DNA of 64,000 nucleotides from Peribacillus simplex (lineage in GTDB: Bacteria; Bacillota; Bacilli; Bacillales; DSM-1321): NCBI RefSeq assembly GCF_001542915.1, contig NZ_LNNH01000032.1, positions 106,938-170,937 of the forward strand, in the 5' to 3' direction. The notes under the pieces were generated by a model. It did not search any database. It was not told where the DNA came from and was given only the letters and a program-made list of their open reading frames with translations. Made by a program: the position numbers and the translations under genes. This document shows positions 36,144 through 45,262 of this stretch, one piece after another. Numbering within the stretch: the stretch's first letter is position 1; every line of letters begins with the position of its first letter.

Positions 36144-37334
36144 TTACATGTTTGTTTGAGATTCTCCTTCTTTTTTAGGTCCCGGTTTTAGGGCAGAAGC
36201 CCATAAAACCGTAAGTCCGCCTATGCCAATGCCTACTAAAACAGCAGTAGGATGATTCCAGCTTAGCCCCTTGTCAAAGAAAAATAACTCACGCAATCCA
36301 TCAACCATGAAGCGCATCGGCAGCCAGGAATAGATCCAGTTAGTATAAAAAGAAGACATCAGCTCTGGGGCCATCGACAGTAGCGGGGCTCCAAAGAAGA
36401 GGATAATGACGAATAACGGCAATCCCTTCATCCCCAGCCAAGAAAGGGCAGCCGAAATCATTAAGAAGAAGCTGAAATAAGCAATGGATAGGAACCAAGC
36501 AATGCTAGTGAAATGGGGAATATGCATCCCCACTGCATCAGCCATCCACGTCAAACCAAAGCCTACCAAAATGGCGAGCACAGCACCTATGAGCACCTGT
36601 ACCAATTGATTCGCCAATTTTTCTCTCCGGTTTGCAAACGGAAGTTTATTCAGCATGATAGTAAGGAAAGCGGCACCAGCTATGCACGCCATCCAAAGCG
36701 GCTGGAATAGCGACACGGGCGCATTCCCATTGGCGCTATGTGTTCCTGTTTCATTTACATTGGTTACATTCTTTGTAATCGGTGTTACTAACGCAGCAGC
36801 TTGCTTTGTCGTTAGTGTACCTTCTTGTTTTTCGAATCCGGTTAGAATCTGGCTGCGGATATTGGTATTCATATTGTCCACGATTCCATTTAGCATTTGT
36901 CCCGCAAGAGTGGATGCCATCGTGTTCATTCCTTGGTTCACCAAAATTTGAATTTCAGGTGATGAAGGCTTTGGAGTCTGAAGAGATGCCTGCTTTTGAC
37001 TGAAGTCTTTTGGAATGACCAATGCCGCGTAATATTCCCGCTTGTCTAAACCTTGCTTAACTTCTTTATAGTTTTTTACGGTAACCCAATCCACAACGGG
37101 TTCTTCATCTGATTTAGGTTCAGCTGAAGTTTTAATCATGTCAGCCATTTTCTCACCCATATTTACCTTTGTTTGATCGGGAAGTGTCACTCCTTGATCT
37201 TCATTAACAAAAGCAATGGGCAGGTTTTTTGGTGTTGGATTCACCGACGGAATCAACGTCAGGCTAAATATAAGAACAACTGCCAATGCAATTATGGGTG
37301 CTAAAAACACCATTTTATTTTTTACCATTTTCAT
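36144..37334 (-). CDS. YhgE/Pip-like ABC-2 type membrane protein
   Basis: The 396-residue protein has one N-terminal helix (about 8-28), a large extracellular domain (to about 205), and five or six C-terminal helices. The segment NLPIAFVNEDQGVTL followed by YYAALVIPKDFS is the YhgE/Pip signature, and the C-terminal part matches the ABC-2 permease fold. No ATPase gene is adjacent. AAAGGAG precedes the start. The divergent TetR gene at 37545 is the likely regulator, as in the B. subtilis yhgD-yhgE pair. Probable export or surface function; substrate unknown. Confidence 0.85.
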   Translation of the reverse strand: MKMVKNKMVFLAPIIALAVVLIFSLTLIPSVNPTPKNLPIAFVNEDQGVTLPDQTKVNMGEKMADMIKTSAEPKSDEEPVVDWVTVKNYKEVKQGLDKREYYAALVIPKDFSQKQASLQTPKPSSPEIQILVNQGMNTMASTLAGQMLNGIVDNMNTNIRSQILTGFEKQEGTLTTKQAAALVTPITKNVTNVNETGTHSANGNAPVSLFQPLWMACIAGAAFLTIMLNKLPFANRREKLANQLVQVLIGAVLAILVGFGLTWMADAVGMHIPHFTSIAWFLSIAYFSFFLMISAALSWLGMKGLPLFVIILFFGAPLLSMAPELMSSFYTNWIYSWLPMRFMVDGLRELFFFDKGLSWNHPTAVLVGIGIGGLTVLWASALKPGPKKEGESQTNM

Positions 37335-37544
37335 AAATTTATCTCCTTTTCCCTTTCTTTAACCATCCAGCACTCCTTGTTCCAAAGTAATGCACACAGT
37401 GTTGTTTTATTATCACTATGTAAATTATAATTAAATAAGGGATTTACGCAATAAACAATATCGAAGCTTACGTCCATTACTTAACACAAAGTCATATATT
37501 GTTCATTATTATTGAAAAAAAGAATGAAAGTTGGTAGTTTGCCC

Positions 37545-38189
37545 ATGTCTGATCAAAAAACGGATAGACGCATAATCCGGACAAAAAGAATGATACGAGA
37601 CGCCCTCACACATTTAATGGAAGAAAAGGGATTTGAACGAATTACGGTCAGAGATTTAACGGAAAAGGCCGATATTAATCGCGGGACTTTTTATTTACAC
37701 TACCAGGATAAATACGATCTATTGAAAAAGAGCGAAGACGAAATCATTCAGGAAATGAAAGAATTTTTCAAAGAATTAAAACCAAAAATGCTCGTTGATT
37801 CCCAATTACTGAACGATCCGATACCTTTAGTGAAGTTATTTGAGTATATAAAAGAAAATGCCCAATTCATGAAATTAATTTTAGGTCCAAAAGGAGATCC
37901 TGCCTTTCAAGTGAGAATAAAACAATTTATGAGAACCAACTTTCTTGAAAAAGCGATGAAAAACCTGAATCATGAGTCACTCTTAGTTCCCATTGAGCAC
38001 CTGATGGCGTATGTCACTTCTGCCCATCTTGGTGTCATTCAATACTGGTTGGAAAACGGCATGCAGCAGCCCCCTCAAGAAATGGCCTCAACACTAATAA
38101 AGATATCGTACTTTGGTCCGGTATATGTGGCTGGTCTTAAGGAGGAATTAAAACCTCAGATTGACGGGGGCAGTGGCGAAGCAACTTAA
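37545..38189 (+). CDS. TetR/AcrR-family regulator (YhgD-like)
   Basis: The 214-residue protein has an N-terminal TetR helix-turn-helix: FERITVRDLTEKADINRGTFYLHYQDKYDLL (about residues 30-60). The C-terminal ligand domain has YIKENAQFMKLILG and the HLGVIQYWLENGM segment. ATG 37545 (MSDQKTDRR) is chosen because it matches the family start; the frame opens at 37512 and neither site has a strong ribosome sequence. It is divergent from the YhgE-type gene and probably represses it. Confidence 0.87.
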   Translation: MSDQKTDRRIIRTKRMIRDALTHLMEEKGFERITVRDLTEKADINRGTFYLHYQDKYDLLKKSEDEIIQEMKEFFKELKPKMLVDSQLLNDPIPLVKLFEYIKENAQFMKLILGPKGDPAFQVRIKQFMRTNFLEKAMKNLNHESLLVPIEHLMAYVTSAHLGVIQYWLENGMQQPPQEMASTLIKISYFGPVYVAGLKEELKPQIDGGSGEAT

Positions 38190-38223
38190 CCAGATTAATC
38201 TCCTATATTCAATCAAACAAAAG

Positions 38224-38256
38224 AGCGTGTTTTAAAACCCACTAAAACACGCTTTC
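38224..38256 (+). terminator. Terminator of the TetR gene
   Basis: AGCGTGTTTTA / TAAAACACGCT stem followed by TTTC. Confidence 0.8.
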
Positions 38257-38445
38257 AATACGATTGAATAAGAATGCTTTTCCCCCGTACAAGCTTATAT
38301 ATGAGACTACCTGACCATATTTCCTCCCTTTTTGTCTATACCTTCATGTTCATTCAACTTTTAGTCGATTTCTCCAGTAATAAAAAATTGACTTCCTTTC
38401 ATCACGAACCTAATATGGGTAAGTCAGCTTTATGGAAGGTGGTTA

Positions 38446-39327
38446 ATGATGAACGTTCAGGCCCTTTTGCAAATGAATACGATATTTATTAGCATCCTAA
38501 TTGAATCCCTTCCCTTCATTCTATTGGGGGTCCTTATCTCTGGAATCATTCAAATCTTTGTGTCGGAAGAGATGATTGCAAAGATCATACCGAAGAATCC
38601 GATTTTATCTGTTTTATCCGCAATAGGAGCAGGGATTTTCTTTCTTGCATGCGAGTGTGGGATCGTCCCGATTACCCGCCGCTTGATTGCTAAAGGCGTT
38701 CCTCTTTCAGCAGCGATCGCCTTTATGCTTTCTGCACCTATATTGAATCCGATTGTTCTGTTTTCAACCTATATCGCATTTGGAAATGATTGGATCATGG
38801 TTTTCTATCGTGGCGGCACTGCACTATTGGTTGTGCTACTCATTGCTTTCATCATTTCTTTCCAATTCAAGACCAATCAGCTAAAAACTGAACACATCGT
38901 GCATACACATCAGCATTCCCTTACTGTCAAAGGCAAGATTACAGGAATGTTCAAGCATTCGATCGAAGAGTTCTTCTCTGTAGGAAAGTATTTAATCATC
39001 GGTGCACTCTTGGCCGCTGCCATACAGACCTTTCTGAAAACATCCGTATTGCTTGATATCGGTCATGGAAATCTATCCGGGAATGTGGTCATGATGGCTT
39101 TGTCTTATGTGATGTCCCTCTGTTCTCAAGCAGACGCTTTTGTGGCAAGTTCTTTTAGAAGTACCTTCTCCCCTTCTTCTCTTGTTGCTTTTCTTGTGTT
39201 CGGGGCCATGTTCGATATTAAAAATACCATCATGCTTTTAGGTACCTTCAAAACAAAGTTCGTTTTATGTTTGTTGGCTTATATTTTCATCGGGGTACTA
39301 GGTTTAACCTTATTGTTTATTTCTTAA
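38446..39327 (+). CDS. Permease of the YraQ/YcgR (DUF318) family
   Basis: The 293-residue protein has about 8 helices. Conserved features are FFLACECGIVPITRRL with the paired Cys near residue 60, MLSAPILNPIVL, and a second half with SYVMSLCSQADAFVASSF, which repeats the first. The cytoplasmic loop about 145-160 has several His (HIVHTHQHS), suggesting metal contact. GGAAGGTGG precedes two adjacent ATGs. The partner gene at 39343 follows after 15 bases, the B. subtilis ycgR-ycgQ arrangement. Transport of a metal or metalloid is possible but unproven. Confidence 0.87.
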   Translation: MMNVQALLQMNTIFISILIESLPFILLGVLISGIIQIFVSEEMIAKIIPKNPILSVLSAIGAGIFFLACECGIVPITRRLIAKGVPLSAAIAFMLSAPILNPIVLFSTYIAFGNDWIMVFYRGGTALLVVLLIAFIISFQFKTNQLKTEHIVHTHQHSLTVKGKITGMFKHSIEEFFSVGKYLIIGALLAAAIQTFLKTSVLLDIGHGNLSGNVVMMALSYVMSLCSQADAFVASSFRSTFSPSSLVAFLVFGAMFDIKNTIMLLGTFKTKFVLCLLAYIFIGVLGLTLLFIS

Positions 39328-39342
39328 AGAGGGTGTTTTTAT

Positions 39343-40179
39343 ATGGGAAGATTATTCATATTACTTGGACTGACTTTTTTATTCATGCACTTACACGCCT
39401 CAGGGAATATATCGAAATACATTAATATGGAGTATTCTTATGTTTCACAGATCGCGATCTATATACTGGCCATTTTCACGATAATGGGGGCCTACTTATT
39501 TTTCAAAGAAGAGGATCAGGATCATTGTGATGATTGCCAGTGCGGCCATGATCACAACCAGGATAACAAGAAATGGAAAAAGGCCGTGACATATACCCTC
39601 TTTTCACTTCCCATCTTCACTGGACTCTTTTTGCCCGTTGCCACAATGGATTCCAATATCGTGGAAAAAAAGGGGTTCCACTTCCCTGTGTATGATGACT
39701 CGGATGAATATAGCCAGCATCAATTCCTGCAGCCAGACACCAGCCTTTATTACGGCAAGGATGACTATTTAACCTTAATGGATCAATCGCTCAAAAGCTT
39801 AGGCAAGCATGATAGCCTTCGGCTGACCGATCAAAACTACCTTACCGACTTGGAAGCGATCTATTACTCTCCGGGCAAGTTCACCGGTAAGAAAATTACG
39901 TTGACAGGATTTTCGTATCATTCAGATGATCTAGCCAAGAACCAGGTATTCCTGTTTCGCTTTGGGGTCATTCATTGTGTCGCTGACTCTGGGGTATTCG
40001 GCATGCTGATCGAATTTCCTGAAGGGATGGATCCTAAAAATGATGAGTGGTATTCCGTGACAGGTGAGGTGGAGACCATGTATTATCAACCTTTCAAGAA
40101 GACCATCCCCGTTCTTAAAGTATCATCACACAGCAAAGTGGCTGAACCCGATGACCCCTATGTATACAGACAATATTAA
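39343..40179 (+). CDS. TIGR03943-family membrane protein (YcgQ-like)
   Basis: The 278-residue protein has three helices: two near the N-terminus (about 3-20, 30-50) and one at about 82-105. Between them is a metal-ligand-rich loop HCDDCQCGHDHNQD. A C-terminal extracytoplasmic domain (about 125-278) contains FRFGVIHCVADSGVFGMLIEFP, a TIGR03943 hallmark. It always travels with the DUF318 permease, with which it probably forms a complex. GAGGGTG precedes ATG 39343. Confidence 0.88.
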   Translation: MGRLFILLGLTFLFMHLHASGNISKYINMEYSYVSQIAIYILAIFTIMGAYLFFKEEDQDHCDDCQCGHDHNQDNKKWKKAVTYTLFSLPIFTGLFLPVATMDSNIVEKKGFHFPVYDDSDEYSQHQFLQPDTSLYYGKDDYLTLMDQSLKSLGKHDSLRLTDQNYLTDLEAIYYSPGKFTGKKITLTGFSYHSDDLAKNQVFLFRFGVIHCVADSGVFGMLIEFPEGMDPKNDEWYSVTGEVETMYYQPFKKTIPVLKVSSHSKVAEPDDPYVYRQY

Positions 40180-40217
40180 GACAAATTCAAAGAGGGAAGG
40201 AGCATGCCCCTTCCCCC

Positions 40218-40268
40218 AAACTGGAGGCAAAACTCAACGGAAATCGAGTTTGCCTCCAGTTTTTTTAG
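40218..40268 (+). terminator. Terminator of the permease pair
   Basis: A long stem from AAACTGGAGGCAAA and its complement, with a T8 tract. Confidence 0.9.
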
Positions 40269-40433
40269 TTTTATAAAATCAAATAATTCCCTCCCGATGC
40301 ATGCGCTTAGCTTTACAGGGGCGTTCAGGGTGCCATCTGCGCTCGATGTCTTGTCTGGACACGCATTTGTTAGGCGGGAACACGGACACTCGTTCATTTC
40401 TAGCCAAGGTCACGTCTCTTGATCAAGCTCACA

Positions 40434-41174
40434 CTAATTCTTTTCAAGCTCATCCAGCCATTGCTTTGTCGCCGTGGCCATTTCCCTTTGCTGTTCAATA
40501 GCGGAAATCTTTGCTTCCTTATCTCCTTTTTGTTTTCCGTACATTCCAAACTGGGCGTGGTTCCCCCCCTTTATTTTATGCATGGTCGTTTCTTTTGAAA
40601 GCAAGTGTTCATTTTCTTTAATTTTTTCGACCGTTGACAGCCCGTCGTATTCAGCGTACAAGGAAAGGATCGGCATGTCGATGTCGGTAAAGTCACTTGA
40701 CTTACTAGGATAGGATCCGAGGAAGATAATCCCTTCCACCTCATCCTGATGCTTATAAGCGTAGGAAGCGGCCGCCACTCCTCCTAGAGAATGTCCCCCG
40801 ATATACCATTGTTTCATTTGCGGGAATAACTTTTTGGCATCCGCTGCCTTATTCACGTCCAATAGGGCAAAATGGAAGGCAACGTCCGCAATCAGAACCG
40901 TGTACCCTTTTGCTGCCAATTGTTTCGAATAATAGGCATAGGCTTCAGGCTCTACTTTAGCTCCTGGATATAGGACAATCCCAGTCCCATTGCTCTTCTT
41001 AGGTTCAATCACGACAAACCCGTCTTGAACCTTCCATTCCTTCTCGTTGACTAAAGCATGCAACTGCTTGGTTGGTTTATATGTTTGTTCAGACCAAATA
41101 TAGAACCCCCCAAAAGCAATCAATAAGACAGCAATCAGACTTATAAGACCATATTTTATTATTTTCTTCATCAT
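40434..41174 (-). CDS. Membrane-anchored alpha/beta hydrolase
   Basis: The 246-residue protein has an N-terminal helix (about 7-27) as anchor or uncleaved signal. The hydrolase core follows: nucleophile Ser in YIGGHSLGGVAAAS (about 130), the Asp in LSLYAEYDGLS, and the His in KGGNHAQFGMYG. The active site faces outward. AAGGTGAGG precedes the double ATG. Ester or amide substrates are unknown. It is monocistronic and convergent with the permease pair. Confidence 0.87.
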   Translation of the reverse strand: MMKKIIKYGLISLIAVLLIAFGGFYIWSEQTYKPTKQLHALVNEKEWKVQDGFVVIEPKKSNGTGIVLYPGAKVEPEAYAYYSKQLAAKGYTVLIADVAFHFALLDVNKAADAKKLFPQMKQWYIGGHSLGGVAAASYAYKHQDEVEGIIFLGSYPSKSSDFTDIDMPILSLYAEYDGLSTVEKIKENEHLLSKETTMHKIKGGNHAQFGMYGKQKGDKEAKISAIEQQREMATATKQWLDELEKN

Positions 41175-41308
41175 TACCTCACCTTAACCATTCATTTTAA
41201 CTACAATTCTAATCATACCCATCAGCGATTATAAATCAAGGAACATCCTCATTTCACAAAATGGATTATAGGCACCATGAAAAATGCCTAGGGCGGATTG
41301 TGACCGAT

Positions 41309-41339
41309 GGGAATATTCAAAAGGGAATTGGTTATATTA
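41309..41339 (+). promoter_or_regulatory. Possible sigma-G promoter of the germination operon
   Basis: GGAATA and TATATTA are 17 bases apart, resembling TGAATA/CATACTA. Ger operons are normally read by SigG in the forespore. Confidence 0.35.
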
Positions 41340-41367
41340 ACCTAAAAAGAATATAAGGGGAAACACC

Positions 41368-42840
41368 ATGAAGAGCGTAGAGAATTTATCGGATTCCCTA
41401 AAAATTAATATAGCTTCCATACAGAAATCCTTCCATTCGAATAAGGAATTGATCGTTCGAACGATTTCCCCACCTCTACTAGAAGTGAGGAAGGAAATTT
41501 GTATGGTTTATTTAGATACCATCGTGGATAAGGCTGCCATACAGGAGCATATTTTGCGCCCATTGTTGCATATGAACGTAATTTCTGCTGCTCATCCACT
41601 CAATGACATTACCAATACCATCGAAATATCCAATATCCATGTGATTAATACGAAGACTGAACTCATCAGTCACCTGACGAACGGAAAGACGATTGTCCTG
41701 ATTGACGGGATCGATCGATGCATATCCGCTGATACAGAAGACTGGAAGGACAGGGCATTTACTTTTCCACAGTCCCAGCGGGTCTTGAAAGGGCCACAAA
41801 TCGGGTTTACGGAACTTGCTAAAAATAATATCTCCTTAATAAAAAGAGGACTGAAAAATGAAGACCTCGTGATAGAGGAACAAACAATTGGAGAGGAAAC
41901 GAATACAAGCATCTCCCTTATGTATCTTGCGGATAAGGTCGATCAGGAAATATTGGAAACGCTCAGGAAAAGGGTACAATCGATCGAGCTTTCATCCATC
42001 TTGGATTCTTCCTATATAGAAGAAAGCATCAGCGGCGATCAGATAACATCTTTTCCCTTGGTATTCACCACGGAGCGTCCGGATGTTACCTCTGGTCATT
42101 TATTGGAGGGGAAGATTGCGATAATTTGTGACGGATCTCCAAACGTCCTCATCGTTCCTGCTCTATTTATTCAATTCTTGCAATCACCTGAAGACTATTA
42201 TGAAAAATCATTGTTCGAAATGACCCGATTGATAAGGATCTTTTCTTTCATCGTATCCATTTATTTAATCCCGTTATACATTGCCCTTACCTTGTTCCAC
42301 CAGGAGCTGATCCCAAGTGAACTATTAATCAATTTGGCGGCCCAGCGCCAAATCGTTCCTTTGCCTGTCGTGCTGGAAGTGATTGTGTTCATGTTATTAT
42401 TTCAAGTGGTTTTAGAGAGTTCGATACGCTTGCCCACGGGAATCACGTTGGCCTTTTCCATCATCGGAACATTGATATTAGGGCAATCTGCCGCTGATGC
42501 AGGATTGGTCCAGCTTGCTTCATTGGTCGTCGTTTCAGCTACATATGTATTGAATTTCGCTGTACCGATCCACCCCTTTGCCAATAGCGTTAAAATGATC
42601 CGGTTTATTTTCGTGTTTTTAGCAAGTATATTCGGCATATATGGAATCATGCTCGGCACATTTGTCCTGGTAAATCATTTATGCAGTTTAAACAGTTTTG
42701 GGGTGCCTTACTTATCCCCCATCGCTCCAGTGAAAACTGTCGATTTAAAAGACACATTTGTCCGGCTTCCATTAAAAAAAATCATCAACACGACAAAAAA
42801 ATACAGCAAAGATGACCTGATCAAAAATCATAAAAAATGA
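41368..42840 (+). CDS. Spore germination protein, GerA family (A subunit)
   Basis: The 490-residue protein has the large N-terminal cytoplasmic domain typical of GerAA (about 1-285; IVLIDGIDRC, SLMYLADKVDQEIL, FPLVFTTERPDV). Four to six membrane helices follow (about 288-455), with LPVVLEVIVFMLLFQVVLESSIRLP in between. It forms the germinant receptor with the C and B subunits encoded next. The start has AAGGGGAAACACC upstream. The C gene follows after 9 bases. Confidence 0.93.
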   Translation: MKSVENLSDSLKINIASIQKSFHSNKELIVRTISPPLLEVRKEICMVYLDTIVDKAAIQEHILRPLLHMNVISAAHPLNDITNTIEISNIHVINTKTELISHLTNGKTIVLIDGIDRCISADTEDWKDRAFTFPQSQRVLKGPQIGFTELAKNNISLIKRGLKNEDLVIEEQTIGEETNTSISLMYLADKVDQEILETLRKRVQSIELSSILDSSYIEESISGDQITSFPLVFTTERPDVTSGHLLEGKIAIICDGSPNVLIVPALFIQFLQSPEDYYEKSLFEMTRLIRIFSFIVSIYLIPLYIALTLFHQELIPSELLINLAAQRQIVPLPVVLEVIVFMLLFQVVLESSIRLPTGITLAFSIIGTLILGQSAADAGLVQLASLVVVSATYVLNFAVPIHPFANSVKMIRFIFVFLASIFGIYGIMLGTFVLVNHLCSLNSFGVPYLSPIAPVKTVDLKDTFVRLPLKKIINTTKKYSKDDLIKNHKK

Positions 42841-42849
42841 GGGAAATGA

Positions 42850-44019
42850 ATGAAATACCTCTATTTAATTTTTATCATTTTATCCGTTGCATCCATTTTC
42901 TTCTCTCAAGAGGACAAGCATGAATTGAATCAATCGTCTTTCTCATTTGCACTTGGGATTGACTATGAAAAAGAAGGCTATGTCGTGTCTTTACAACTCA
43001 TCAATCCAGGAGAGATTTCCGGTGAAAAACTATTGAATAACTCTCCTTACATCGTGTATAAGGCAAAAGGGAAAACGATAGATACCGCATTGGAAAAGAT
43101 ATCGATGAATACATCCAGGTATGTGGACTTAAAACAAGAGCAGATCATCGTGTTGGGGGAAGAATTGGCACGTAAAGGCAGAACGAAGGAAATAGTTGAA
43201 TATATCCTCCATTCCCCTGATATACCGGCCAATGCACTGATCATTACCACTAAAGGCAACAAGGCCAGTGAACTACTGGAGATTTTTTCACCTGTCGAAG
43301 GCTATTCAGCACTTGAAATTACGAATACACTGAATAAATTAGGAAAACATGTCCTGCAAAATGCGAGCGAAATAAAAGTGGATTTATTAGAAGAGGGAAA
43401 AGATAGTTCATTGCCTTATATCGTATTAAAGGGCGATCTCCAAAAAGGAATGAGCCGCGATAATCTCGATACGACAAACCCTGCCCACATTGTATTTGGC
43501 GGGTTTGGATTATTTAAAGATGAGTATCTGAAAAAGTACCTGGATTACAGGGATTCTTTATTTCTCCAATTGCTTAACGGAAAATCATCAGGATTCATAA
43601 TAGAATCAACTTGTCCGGAAGGTCCAGAAAAGTTCGCCTTCAAATTATTTAATGGTCATGTCAAGAACAGGGAATATAAGAGGGTCGAAAATAATTACCT
43701 TTTTCAATACACCCTTAATCTATCAGGAGACATACGTCAGTACAACTGCCATGGGAATCTGAAAGATCCCGACACGATCGAACAGCTCGAAAAGCAAATA
43801 AATAAAACGATACAGAAAAAAGAAAACAAGATCCTTTCCATTGCCCAAGGCTATGAAATAGATCCATTTGGCTTAGGTCATTTCATTAAAAATAAGAATC
43901 CCAAGTTATGGAACACCCTTGAAGAAGAGTGGTCAACAAGCATCAAGACTGCCCAAATAGAGATCCATTCTAATATCACCATACAGAATGTCGGAAATTA
44001 CAAGTCAAGAGGTGACTAA
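42850..44019 (+). CDS. Spore germination protein, Ger(x)C family (C subunit)
   Basis: The 389-residue protein shows the Ger(x)C fold: SFALGIDYEKEGYVVSLQLINPGE, TRYVDLKQEQIIVLGEELARKG, and the C-terminal VKNREYKRVENNYLFQYTL. In most relatives a lipobox Cys follows the signal (GCWDRREI). Here the equivalent place reads FFSQEDKHEL and no Cys lies in the first 40 residues, so lipid anchoring by the usual route seems lost. The hydrophobic N-terminus could stay as a membrane anchor. It follows the A gene by 9 bases; the B gene starts 1 base after its stop. Confidence 0.88.
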   Translation: MKYLYLIFIILSVASIFFSQEDKHELNQSSFSFALGIDYEKEGYVVSLQLINPGEISGEKLLNNSPYIVYKAKGKTIDTALEKISMNTSRYVDLKQEQIIVLGEELARKGRTKEIVEYILHSPDIPANALIITTKGNKASELLEIFSPVEGYSALEITNTLNKLGKHVLQNASEIKVDLLEEGKDSSLPYIVLKGDLQKGMSRDNLDTTNPAHIVFGGFGLFKDEYLKKYLDYRDSLFLQLLNGKSSGFIIESTCPEGPEKFAFKLFNGHVKNREYKRVENNYLFQYTLNLSGDIRQYNCHGNLKDPDTIEQLEKQINKTIQKKENKILSIAQGYEIDPFGLGHFIKNKNPKLWNTLEEEWSTSIKTAQIEIHSNITIQNVGNYKSRGD

Positions 44020-44020
44020 T

Positions 44021-45136
44021 ATGAGCGGAAAACCCATAGTTGGAATGATAGAAATGCAGTTCGTCATGCTGCTATTTCTCCTTGGAAGCGCCATTATTTT
44101 AGGACTGGGGCTTGATGCAGGTGAATATTCATGGCTGGCGAATGTACTGGCAGGCATTACCGGCCTGCTTTTATTCAATCTGTATGTTTATATCTGGAAT
44201 GAAAATCACCATCAGGGTCTTAATCCTATACTTACTGCTCAATTCGGCAAGCATCTTGGATTTATCATATCCGCTGTCTATGCGGTCTATTTTGCCTACA
44301 TAGCATCAAGGGTGTTAAATGATATCGTCCATTTCATCAATAGTACATTGTTGCACAATATGCACCCCTTCTTCATTAAATTCACCATATTCTTACTCAT
44401 TATTTATACGTATTCAAAAGGACTCGAGCCATTTGTACGGTCGGCTGTGATTTTCGGGTCGGTCACCCTTTTATTTCTCTTACTCATTCCTTTTTTCATT
44501 GTATTAAGCAGCAATTTTCACATTGATTATATCATGCCCTTCCATTCATTAGACGTTACGAAGATTGTTAAGACCGTCTTCCCTACACTAATTACCTTCC
44601 CTTATGGTGAATTGGTTGTTTCTTTAGCGTTGCTTCCTTTCTTGAAGGAAAAAAAATCATTGTCAAAAGGCGGCAGCATCGTCATTGTCATTTCAACCTT
44701 TTTACTATCCATTTTTTCTTTTCTAACGATCGGCGTATTACACCCTGATTTAGCTAAGTCTTATTCTTATCCGCTTGTTACGACCATAGAACATATTGGG
44801 TTGATCGGTTTTTTCCAGCGCTTGGATATATTGGCTGTCATCATTTTCATGATTGGCTGTTATTTTAAAATAACCGTATTCACATTTGCATCGATATTCG
44901 TTGCTAAAGATTGTATGAATAAATGGAAAGTGAATAATAATAGCCTTGTTTCCACGGTCTTCCTTGCCATTATCGCCTTCTCATATTTATATTCCGACAA
45001 TAACTCCCTCCATGTAAAAATCGGCCTTGAACTTGTACCATTCCTTTTGCATGTACCTCTTCAAATCATTGTGCCTCTATTGATTGTCATGATCACTTTT
45101 GTAAGAGGAAAATTCGCCAAGCTCCCCAGCAAATAA
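44021..45136 (+). CDS. Spore germination permease, GerB family (B subunit)
   Basis: The 371-residue protein has about 10 helices of the APC-type amino-acid transporter fold and is the germinant-binding subunit. The opening MIEMQFVMLLFLLGSAIILGLG and SYPLVTTIEHIGLIGFFQRLDIL are typical of GerB proteins. ATG 44021 is chosen for the AAGAGGTGAC site 6 bases upstream; the frame begins 11 codons earlier inside the C gene. Confidence 0.92.
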   Translation: MSGKPIVGMIEMQFVMLLFLLGSAIILGLGLDAGEYSWLANVLAGITGLLLFNLYVYIWNENHHQGLNPILTAQFGKHLGFIISAVYAVYFAYIASRVLNDIVHFINSTLLHNMHPFFIKFTIFLLIIYTYSKGLEPFVRSAVIFGSVTLLFLLLIPFFIVLSSNFHIDYIMPFHSLDVTKIVKTVFPTLITFPYGELVVSLALLPFLKEKKSLSKGGSIVIVISTFLLSIFSFLTIGVLHPDLAKSYSYPLVTTIEHIGLIGFFQRLDILAVIIFMIGCYFKITVFTFASIFVAKDCMNKWKVNNNSLVSTVFLAIIAFSYLYSDNNSLHVKIGLELVPFLLHVPLQIIVPLLIVMITFVRGKFAKLPSK

Positions 45137-45262
45137 ATAAACTGAATGATTGCAATAGTATGAAATAATATTTTATTCGGATTACCATGGTTTTTCCTTC
45201 CTATACCTTTATAATTATAAATGCTACATATTTATTTACCACATCAGGAGGAACTTTCCTAA

